From Verrucomicrobiia bacterium (GTDB taxonomy: Bacteria > Verrucomicrobiota > Verrucomicrobiia > Limisphaerales > UBA11358), in NCBI GenBank assembly GCA_030044395.1, contig JASHVW010000235.1, forward strand, positions 1 through 5,668: a stretch of 5,668 nt of DNA, read 5' to 3'. Below, piece by piece: positions 1 to 4,674 of this stretch. A program made the position numbers and the translations under genes. Within the stretch, counting starts at the first letter, position 1. Every line of letters starts with the position of its first letter. The notes below the pieces were generated by a model. The model did not search any database. It was not told the origin of the DNA and saw only the letters and a list, made by a program, of their open reading frames with translations.

Positions 1-1526
1 CGCCGGAAGCGCCAATCGTCTTGCTACGCCGGCGTCCTCAAACGGCGTCCGGGTTTCAACTCGCCGCAAATGTCGCCCCCGGCAATCCGAATCTCGGTGT
101 GATGCTGCCCTCCAATCCGCTGCATCATTTGTTGATGGCCCGCTTGGACTTCCCCGTCGTGGCCACGAGCGGCAATCTCAGTGATGAACCAATTTGCACG
201 GATGAACATGAGGCCCTCAAACGGCTCGGCCCCATTGCCGATGCCTTCCTCGTCCATGACCGCCCCATTGTCCGCCACGTCGACGATTCCATTGTGCGGG
301 TCGTTCTTGGCCGCGAGTTGGTCCTGCGACGGGCGCGCGGCTATGCGCCCCTGCCAATCACTCTCCGCTCTCCGCTCTCCACTTCCCGCTCTCCATCAAT
401 TCTGGCCGTCGGCGCGCATTTGAAGAATTCGGTGGCGTTGTCGGTGGGCAGCCAGGTCTTCGTCAGCCAGCACATCGGCGACCTGGAAACCGAGCCGGCC
501 AACAATGCCTTCCGCCGCGTGATTGCTGATTTCGAAAAACTTTACGGCTCCGAAGCCGCGATCGCCGCCGCGGATTTGCATCCCGATTACCTTTCCACCC
601 GCTATGTCCACGAATCAAGAATTCCGCAGCGTGTCGGCGTCCAGCATCACATCGCTCATGTTTTGTCGTGCATGGCCGAAAATGAAATCGAGCCACCCGC
701 ATTGGGTGTCGCGTGGGACGGCACCGGTTGGGGGACCGACGGGACGATTTGGGGCGGTGAATTCTTTTTGGTGGGACGGAACACCTGCAAAAGGATGGCG
801 CATTTTCGTCGGTTCCGGCTCCCCGGCGGCGATACAGCCGTCAGAGAGCCGCGCCGGGCCGCCCTCGGCTTGCTGTATGAAATGTTCGGCGAGCCAGCAT
901 GGGAAATGACCCATTTGCCGTTATTCCGAAACCTGCCGGCCGTCGAATCCAGTGCCATCAAAGGCATGTTGCAGCGCCGCTTGAATTCACCGTTGACGTC
1001 GAGCGCCGGACGATTGTTTGATGCCGTCGCATCGCTGATCGGCTTGCGCCAAACGGTGCGTTTTGAAGGACAGGCCGCGATGGAACTGGAATTTGCGCTC
1101 GACGGTATTCAGACCAGCAAGGCTTATGATTTGCCGGCCTCCGATGATTGGTTTATGACTACGAAAGACTCCCGGCTCCCCGGTCTTCGCTCCGGCATGG
1201 CTTTGAATTGGCAGCCAATGATTGAGGCGATTCTGTCGGATTTGAGAAATGGCGTCTCCCTTGCTGAAATCTCCGCCAAATTTCACAACGCGCTGGCTGA
1301 GGCGATTGTCACCGTGGCAAAAAGTTTCGGACTGGATCGGGTGGTGATTTCAGGCGGTTGTTTCCAAAACCGCTATTTGACCGAACGCGTCGTCCGCCGG
1401 TTGCGCGAGGAAAAATTCAAACCCTCTTGGCACCAACGCGTCCCGCCCAACGACGGCGGCATCGCCCTCGGCCAGGTGATTGCCGCCCTCCGCTCAAAAT
1501 CCGCCAATATCGGTCAAAGCCTATGA
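1..1526 (+). CDS. hypF: HypF carbamoyltransferase, C-terminal two thirds (5' end outside the window)
   Basis: HypF uses carbamoyl phosphate and ATP to form carbamoyl-adenylate and transfers the carbamoyl group to the C-terminal cysteine of HypE, the first step of cyanide ligand synthesis for [NiFe]-hydrogenase. The reading frame is open to the left edge (first full codon at nt 3, reading PEAPIVLL), so the TTG at 21 is not the real start. About 507 residues are visible against roughly 750-780 for the family; the acylphosphatase domain, zinc fingers and front of the YrdC-like domain are missing. Numbering from nt 3, the YrdC-like end runs to about 118 (TSGNLSDEPI, HDRPI, LRRARGYAP). A Ser/Arg-rich linker at 121-132 leads into the Kae1-like domain: VGAHLKN (136-142), metal-binding HHIAH (215-219), DGTGWGTDG (239-247), SAGRLFD (334-340), ISGGCFQN (449-456) and NDGGIALGQ (483-491). 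The linker is built from a 7-bp tandem array. The gene ends 87 bp before hypC and probably shares its transcript. Confidence 0.96.
   Translation, partial: PEAPIVLLRRRPQTASGFQLAANVAPGNPNLGVMLPSNPLHHLLMARLDFPVVATSGNLSDEPICTDEHEALKRLGPIADAFLVHDRPIVRHVDDSIVRVVLGRELVLRRARGYAPLPITLRSPLSTSRSPSILAVGAHLKNSVALSVGSQVFVSQHIGDLETEPANNAFRRVIADFEKLYGSEAAIAAADLHPDYLSTRYVHESRIPQRVGVQHHIAHVLSCMAENEIEPPALGVAWDGTGWGTDGTIWGGEFFLVGRNTCKRMAHFRRFRLPGGDTAVREPRRAALGLLYEMFGEPAWEMTHLPLFRNLPAVESSAIKGMLQRRLNSPLTSSAGRLFDAVASLIGLRQTVRFEGQAAMELEFALDGIQTSKAYDLPASDDWFMTTKDSRLPGLRSGMALNWQPMIEAILSDLRNGVSLAEISAKFHNALAEAIVTVAKSFGLDRVVISGGCFQNRYLTERVVRRLREEKFKPSWHQRVPPNDGGIALGQVIAALRSKSANIGQSL
361..395 (+). repeat. Five-unit heptamer array inside hypF (CTCTCCG family)
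   Basis: Five consecutive 7-base units are seen: CTCTCCG, CTCTCCG, CTCTCCA, CTTCCCG, CTCTCCA. Two are identical and three differ by one or two bases. They encode the linker LRSPLSTSRSPS between the YrdC-like and Kae1-like domains of HypF. Conserved sequence resumes on both sides (RARGYAPLPI before, ILAVGAHLKN after), so the array has not broken the frame. Three units (21 bp) add exactly seven codons, so growth by three units is tolerated here. Confidence 0.85.
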
Positions 1527-1559
1527 CCTTCAAACGATCAGCGGCGTCCGCGTCCTGTT

Positions 1560-1594
1560 CCTTCTCCCCGGGGGAGAAGGTTAGGATGAGGGGA
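1560..1594 (+). repeat. Dispersed palindromic repeat, copy A (diverged)
   Basis: A perfect 10-bp inverted repeat (CCTTCTCCCC at 1560-1569, GGGGAGAAGG at 1571-1580, one central G) is followed by the tail TTAGGATGAGGGGA. This is a diverged member of the family seen three more times before hypD, in the same orientation (hairpin left, G-rich tail right). It fills most of the hypF-hypC gap. A real RNA hairpin would open the inner pairs to make a loop. No run of T follows, so it is not a standard intrinsic terminator. Confidence 0.8.
1588..1594 (+). promoter_or_regulatory. Shine-Dalgarno-like GAGGGGA ahead of the hypC region
   Basis: GAGGGGA lies four bases before an ATG at 1599, which is in frame with hypC and would add MTAIN to its N-terminus. 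The motif is the tail of the palindromic repeat. It is 19 nt from the ATG at 1614 that HypC chemistry requires, which is too far for ordinary pairing. It may recruit ribosomes to the region, or its resemblance may be accidental. Confidence 0.3.
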
Positions 1595-1613
1595 CTAAAT
1601 GACAGCCATTAAT

Positions 1614-1868
1614 ATGTGCTTGGCCATTCCAGGTAAAATTGTCAGCGTCAGTGGCAAGGACCCGCTGGAACGCGCGGGCAAAATTGATTTCGGCGGCGTC
1701 GTGAAGGAGGCCAGCCTGGCCTATGTGCCAGATGCGGTCCCGGGAGATTACGTCATCGTCCACGTCGGCTTTGCCCTCAGCCGGCTTGATGAAGACGAAG
1801 CTAAAAAGATTTTTGATTATTTGAAGCGCATGGAAGAATTAAGCGAATTGAAGGAGAGCACCCCGTGA
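1614..1868 (+). CDS. hypC: HypC hydrogenase maturation chaperone
   Basis: HypC is the small chaperone that, with HypD, holds the iron carrying CN and CO ligands and then docks on the hydrogenase large-subunit precursor. The 84-residue product begins MCLAIPGKIV, the family signature. After methionine removal Cys2 becomes the N-terminal iron and partner ligand. His50 in VIVHVGFAL matches the conserved histidine of the family (His51 in E. coli). The C-terminal helix LDEDEAKKIFDYLKRMEEL is also typical, and the length is normal. I chose ATG 1614 over the in-frame ATG 1599 because the earlier start would bury Cys2 at position 7. A TAA at 1596 blocks anything further upstream. There is no good ribosome site close to 1614. 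The next gene, its partner hypD, is 600 bp away instead of adjacent or overlapping. A HybG/HupF-type paralogue cannot be excluded, but it would have the same role. Confidence 0.96.
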   Translation: MCLAIPGKIVSVSGKDPLERAGKIDFGGVVKEASLAYVPDAVPGDYVIVHVGFALSRLDEDEAKKIFDYLKRMEELSELKESTP

Positions 1869-1889
1869 AACGCAACAGGATCATCAAGA

Positions 1890-1938
1890 ATCGGCCGACA
1901 ATTCCCCCTCTCCCGGTGGGAGAGCGCCGGGGTGAGGG
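1890..1938 (+). repeat. Dispersed palindromic repeat, copy B
   Basis: The stem is CTCTCCC (1908-1914) and GGGAGAG (1918-1924) with loop GGT, followed by the tail CGCCGGGGTGAGGG. The left flank ATCGGCCGACAATTC is shared with copy C. Together flank and left stem give 27 identical bases (1890-1916 and 2189-2215). Its C at 1925, where copies C and D have G, shortens the stem. Confidence 0.9.
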
Positions 1939-1975
1939 AGAGCCATTTGGACGACAACTCCCTTCCGGTTCGGTA

Positions 1976-1998
1976 GGGACGGCGCGCTGCGCCGTCCC
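1976..1998. repeat. Perfect 10-bp hairpin with GCT loop
   Basis: GGGACGGCGC (1976-1985) pairs exactly with GCGCCGTCCC (1989-1998) around the loop GCT. It is G+C rich and not followed by a T run. It abuts the next hairpin, sharing base 1998, so the two look like one composite dispersed element. From memory, similar GTAGGGACGGCGC sequences recur in Verrucomicrobiota genomes. Confidence 0.85.
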
Positions 1999-2020
1999 CG
2001 CCCGTAAAGCGGGCGGAACT
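1998..2020 (+). repeat. GGCGGAACT hairpin element, first arm
   Basis: CCGCCCG (1998-2004) pairs with CGGGCGG (2010-2016) around the loop TAAAG, and AACT follows. A related copy lies in inverted orientation at 2054-2071. The two share a 9-bp perfect inverted repeat (GGCGGAACT at 2012-2020, AGTTCCGCC at 2054-2062). Confidence 0.8.
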
Positions 2021-2053
2021 TACGCAATAGGCGTCCGAAATCCCGCCGTTCGG

Positions 2054-2071
2054 AGTTCCGCCTTTAGGCGG
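2054..2071 (-). repeat. GGCGGAACT hairpin element, inverted second arm
   Basis: AGTTCCGCCTTTAGGCGG reads on the minus strand as CCGCCTAAAGGCGGAACT, a shorter inverted relative of the element at 1998-2020. By itself it forms a CCGCC/GGCGG hairpin with loop TTTA. The two arms bracket 33 bp without coding potential, so the unit resembles a small REP/BIME-like composite. Confidence 0.8.
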
Positions 2072-2167
2072 TCCGGCGAGCGGTCGAAGGCGTCGCCGTG
2101 CCGAGGTTCGGCCATTGGGCTGCGACGGCATCGCTGCCCCCCCGCGCCCACTGCCCACCACCTCGCA

Positions 2168-2186
2168 CTTCGCATCCAATGCGAAG
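2168..2186. repeat. 8-bp hairpin CTTCGCAT/ATGCGAAG
   Basis: CTTCGCAT (2168-2175) pairs perfectly with ATGCGAAG (2179-2186) around the loop CCA. It sits three bases before the start of copy C of the palindromic repeat. No T tract follows. I assign no function. Confidence 0.7.
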
Positions 2187-2188
2187 CC

Positions 2189-2237
2189 ATCGGCCGACAA
2201 TTCCCCCTCTCCCGGCGGGAGAGGGCAGGGGTGAGGT
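2189..2237 (+). repeat. Dispersed palindromic repeat, copy C
   Basis: This is the best-formed copy, with stem CCCTCTCCC (2205-2213) and GGGAGAGGG (2217-2225), loop GGC, then the tail CAGGGGTGAGG. It shares a 27-base exact match with copy B, 299 bp upstream in the same orientation. Either the two copies are recent relatives or the family is strongly conserved. Confidence 0.92.
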
Positions 2238-2361
2238 GGAATCGTTCGAATGTAAAATCCCGCGCGGGTTCCTGGGGAATATCAATGATTCTCGAATCGC
2301 GCATTGAAACCATGAACCGGGACTCGTCGCTTGCTATTCCAAACCGCCGGACGATGATTCT

Positions 2362-2393
2362 CCCTCTCCTGGGGGAGAGGGCCGGGGTGAGGG
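2362..2393 (+). repeat. Dispersed palindromic repeat, copy D
   Basis: The stem CCCTCTCC (2362-2369) pairs with GGAGAGGG (2374-2381) around the loop TGGG, and the tail CCGGGGTGAGGG follows. Its left flank differs from that of B and C apart from a short ATTC stretch. It is the last copy before hypD, ending 75 bp upstream of the start codon. Confidence 0.9.
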
Positions 2394-2468
2394 CGAGATC
2401 TCTCCAGCCGAGGCACGAGGCTCTAATCAATCGGTTCATGGAAAGGGTAAACCTCTCTCATAAATGAA

Positions 2469-3560
2469 ATGAAATACCTTGATGAATATCGCGATGCCGC
2501 ACTCGCGCAGCAACTGACACGCGAAATTCACCGGGTCACCACCCGCCCTTGGACGCTCATGGAAATTTGCGGCGGCCAAACCCATGCCATCGTCAAGTTC
2601 GGGCTGGACGAATTATTGCCGGAGCAAATCACCCTCATTCATGGACCGGGTTGTCCGGTCTGCGTCACCCCGGTCGGCATTATTGACCAGGCGCTCGAAA
2701 TTGCGGCCCGGCCCGGCGTAATCTTCACCTCGTTTGGCGACATGCTCCGCGTGCCCGGCAGCCGCGCCGATTTGCTCTCCGTCAAAGCCCGCGGCGCCGA
2801 CGTGCGCATCGTCTATTCCCCATTGGATGCCGTAAAACTCGCCGCGCAAAATCCGGCGAAAGAAGTGGTTTTCTTCGGCGTCGGCTTTGAAACGACCGCG
2901 CCAGCCACCGCCCTGGCTGTCTATCGGGCGGCCCAACAAGAGTTGAAAAATTTTTCCATGCTCATTTCGCACGTTCTCGTGCCGCCGGCGATGGAAAGCC
3001 TGCTCTCCTCTCCCAATTGCCGCGTCCAGGGATTTCTCGCTGCCGGCCATGTTTGCGCCGTGATGGGTTTCGAGGAATATGTTCCTGTGGCGAAAAAATT
3101 TCATGTGCCAATCGTCGTCACCGGCTTTGAGCCGCTGGACATCTTGCAGGGCGTCTGGATGGCCGTTCAACAACTCGAATCCGGCCGCGCCGAGGTCGAA
3201 AATCAATATACCCGCGCCGTCCGCAGCGACGGAAATCAGATGGCGCGCCAAATGATGATGGAGGTGTTCCAGGTGGTTCCACGCCAATGGCGCGGCATCG
3301 GCGAAATCCCCCGCAGCGGCCTCGGCTTGAGGGAAGGATACCAGGCGTTCGATGCCGCAATAAAGTTCGGCGTCATCGGGCGGCGCGTCGAGGAATCGCC
3401 CGAGTGCCGGAGCGGCCTCGTCTTGCAGGGGCAAATCAAGCCGCACGAATGCCCTGCGTTTGCCACCAAATGCGCGCCGGAACATCCTCTCGGCGCCCCG
3501 ATGGTTTCCAGCGAAGGCGCCTGCGCCGCCTATTATCGCTATCGCCGCCAACCCAACTGA
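2469..3560 (+). CDS. hypD: HypD iron-sulfur hydrogenase maturation protein
   Basis: HypD is the [4Fe-4S] scaffold that, with HypC, carries the iron on which CN (from HypE) and CO ligands are assembled in the cytoplasm. The 363-residue product matches the family length (about 370). It begins MKYLDEYRD, as HypD does. Conserved elements are CGGQTHAIVKFG with Cys34 (34-45), GPGCPVC with Cys62 and Cys65 (59-65), FFGVGFETTAP (135-145), AGHVCAVMGFEEY (192-204), VVTGFEPLDILQG (216-228) and LGLREGYQAFD (285-295). The cysteine-rich C-terminus has Cys313, Cys328, Cys335 and Cys352, expected to bind the cluster. ATG 2469 is the first start after an in-frame TAA at 2448. No Shine-Dalgarno motif lies at normal spacing; GGAAAGGG ends 21 nt upstream. 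The stop is one base before the hypE ATG, so these two genes are almost certainly translationally coupled. The repeat-filled spacer separates it from hypC. Confidence 0.97.
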   Translation: MKYLDEYRDAALAQQLTREIHRVTTRPWTLMEICGGQTHAIVKFGLDELLPEQITLIHGPGCPVCVTPVGIIDQALEIAARPGVIFTSFGDMLRVPGSRADLLSVKARGADVRIVYSPLDAVKLAAQNPAKEVVFFGVGFETTAPATALAVYRAAQQELKNFSMLISHVLVPPAMESLLSSPNCRVQGFLAAGHVCAVMGFEEYVPVAKKFHVPIVVTGFEPLDILQGVWMAVQQLESGRAEVENQYTRAVRSDGNQMARQMMMEVFQVVPRQWRGIGEIPRSGLGLREGYQAFDAAIKFGVIGRRVEESPECRSGLVLQGQIKPHECPAFATKCAPEHPLGAPMVSSEGACAAYYRYRRQPN

Positions 3561-3561
3561 C

Positions 3562-4635
3562 ATGGATCTCTTTTGCCCCATCCCCATTTCCCAATATCCC
3601 CACGTGCTGCTCGCGCACGGAGGCGGTGGAAAACTCATGCGCGACCTCATCGGCGGCATGTTCCTCGCCGCGTTCCAAAACCCGTTGCTGGAAACACAGC
3701 ACGATTCGGCGGTGGCGGAACTGGCTGAAAAAAAAATCGCCTTCACCACGGATTCCTACGTCGTGCGCCCGCTGTTCTTCCCCGGAGGCGACATTGGCTC
3801 GATGGCGGTTCACGGCACGGTCAACGATCTGGCCATGGCTGGCGCCCGCCCGGTTTACCTGAGCAGCGCGTTTGTCATCGAGGAAGGTTTGCCGATGGAG
3901 ACGCTGTGGCGGATTGTCCGCTCGATGGCCGGCGCGGCAAAAAAATGCGGCGTGCAAATCATCACCGGCGACACCAAGGTGGTGGACAGGGGTAAGGGCG
4001 ACGGCGTCTTCATCAATACCGCGGGCATCGGCGTCGTCGAACACGCCCAAACCGTTGCACCCCAAAACGTCTGCCCCGGAGACAGGATCCTTCTGAACGG
4101 CGACCTGGGGCGGCATGGCATGGCCATCATGGCCGTGCGGGAAGGATTGCAGTTTGAAAGCAGGATCGAGAGCGATTCCGCGCCCGTCCACGAAACGGTC
4201 TTGGAATTATTGCGGGCAGGCGTTCAGATTCATTGCCTGCGCGATCTGACCCGTGGCGGTCTGACCAGTGCCCTGAACGAAATTTCCGCCGCCGCCGGTT
4301 TGACCTTGTTGGTCGAAGAAACCGCCATTCCCGTGCGCGAAGATGTTCACGCCGCGTGCGAAATCCTGGGCCTCGACGTCTTTCAGGTGGCGTGCGAAGG
4401 CCGGTTTGCCGCCTTCATCCCCGAACGTGACGCTCCCCATGCCCTTGCCATCATGCAAAAAGTTTCAAAAGATGCCTGCCTTATTGGCCAGGTCCTGCCC
4501 CCCTTGCCGCGCCGTAGCGAAGCGAAAGCGGGTCCTAATTTTAATCCTTCCCCAAATGTAATTCTAAAAAGCGCCATCGGTGCCCGCCGGATTCTGGACA
4601 TGCCCACCGGCGAACAACTCCCCCGTATTTGCTGA
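3562..4635 (+). CDS. hypE: HypE carbamoyl-dehydratase (hydrogenase cyanide synthesis)
   Basis: HypE accepts a carbamoyl group from HypF on its C-terminal cysteine and dehydrates it with ATP to a thiocyanate, which supplies CN to iron on HypC-HypD. The 357-residue protein has the PurM/AIRS-like fold signatures: LLAHGGGGKLM (16-26), FTTDSYVVRPLFFPGGDIG (61-79), VHGTVNDLAMAGARP (83-97), GDTKVVDRGKGDGVFINTAGIG (split 136-146 and 147-157), RDLTRGGLTSALNE (227-240) and ACEGRF (277-282). It ends in PTGEQLPRIC, so the catalytic Cys357 is present. ATG 3562 was chosen because MDLFCPIPISQYPHVLLAHGG fits the family start and lies one base after the hypD stop; earlier in-frame starts lie inside hypD. There is no clear ribosome site, which fits coupling to hypD. 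A proline/charged stretch at 313-332 looks like an extra linker before the conserved VILKSAIGARRILDMPTG. Confidence 0.97.
   Translation: MDLFCPIPISQYPHVLLAHGGGGKLMRDLIGGMFLAAFQNPLLETQHDSAVAELAEKKIAFTTDSYVVRPLFFPGGDIGSMAVHGTVNDLAMAGARPVYLSSAFVIEEGLPMETLWRIVRSMAGAAKKCGVQIITGDTKVVDRGKGDGVFINTAGIGVVEHAQTVAPQNVCPGDRILLNGDLGRHGMAIMAVREGLQFESRIESDSAPVHETVLELLRAGVQIHCLRDLTRGGLTSALNEISAAAGLTLLVEETAIPVREDVHAACEILGLDVFQVACEGRFAAFIPERDAPHALAIMQKVSKDACLIGQVLPPLPRRSEAKAGPNFNPSPNVILKSAIGARRILDMPTGEQLPRIC
4498..4557 (+). other. Probable in-frame linker insertion in hypE
   Basis: Residues 313-332 (PPLPRRSEAKAG then PNFNPSPN) sit between LIGQVLP and VILKSAIG, which in most HypE proteins I can recall are joined by a short loop. 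The DNA is low in complexity, with AGCGA tandemly doubled at 4516-4525, and resembles the repeat-derived sequence elsewhere in the window. The reading frame and the catalytic C-terminus are kept. The boundaries are approximate and rest on family memory, not an alignment. Confidence 0.45.
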
Positions 4636-4674
4636 TAATGCCTCGTAAACCGTATATCTAAAATTCTGCGACTG
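4636..4674. repeat. Convergent hypE-adk gap with degenerate heptamers
   Basis: This 39-bp gap separates the ends of two convergent genes. I see no stem-loop with a T tract that would act as a shared terminator. It does contain TCGTAAA (4643-4649) and CCGTATA (4650-4656) in register, degenerate units of the TCGTATA heptamer found upstream of adk at 5542-5567. The 8-mer CGTATATC occurs here at 4651-4658 and on the other side of adk at 5543-5550 and 5555-5562. Confidence 0.5.

Larger units (their letters stand above)
1869..2468. other. Gene-free, repeat-rich spacer between hypC and hypD
   Basis: These 600 bp hold no gene I can support. A frame stays open on the + strand from 1865 to 2467, but its translation (for example PPLPVGERRGEGE) is the spurious product that the palindromic repeat gives in many genomes. 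The minus frames likewise read LTPALSRRERG, a known repeat translation artefact. The spacer contains three dispersed palindromes (B, C, D), a perfect 10-bp hairpin, an inverted pair of GGCGGAACT elements and an 8-bp hairpin. The 73 bp just before hypD contain the palindrome GAGATCTC (2395-2402) and GGAAAGGG (2440-2447), which is too far from the hypD start to act as a normal ribosome site. Confidence 0.8.

Noticed and set aside
21..23. TTG as the start of hypF
   Set aside because: The frame is open to the window edge and the residues before it (PEAPIV) belong to the YrdC-like domain, so the gene begins outside the window.
1560..1580. Palindrome A as an intrinsic terminator of hypF
   Set aside because: No T tract follows the stem, and the sequence belongs to a dispersed repeat family found three more times downstream.
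2230..2258. Promoter for hypD with TAAAAT at 2253-2258 as the -10 box
   Set aside because: No acceptable -35 hexamer lies 16-18 bp upstream (the bases there are G-rich repeat tail), and the start would leave a leader of about 200 nt.
1890..2393. CRISPR array
   Set aside because: Copies are irregularly spaced (stem starts at 1908, 2205, 2362), and the intervals contain other repeats instead of uniform spacers.
2020..2439. Minus-strand open frame of 139 codons in the same spacer
   Set aside because: It contains LTPALSPRRGR and LTPALSRRERG, the classic spurious translation of the palindromic repeat.
1865..2467. A 200-codon open frame starting at GTG 1865 between hypC and hypD
   Set aside because: Its translation is made of repeat-derived phrases such as PPLPVGERRGEGE, it overlaps the hypC stop, and it spans every hairpin in the spacer. 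No domain is visible.
3460..3561. An upstream start that would extend HypE by 34 residues
   Set aside because: The extension lies inside hypD, shows no HypE similarity, and the ATG at 3562 gives the expected N-terminus.
2613..3749. Long minus-strand open frame (378 codons) opposite hypD and the start of hypE
   Set aside because: hypD and hypE are strongly conserved on the other strand; the antisense frame shows no family signature and reflects G+C-biased third positions.
4636..4674. Bidirectional terminator between hypE and adk
   Set aside because: I could find no stable inverted repeat with flanking A and T tracts in this 39-bp gap.
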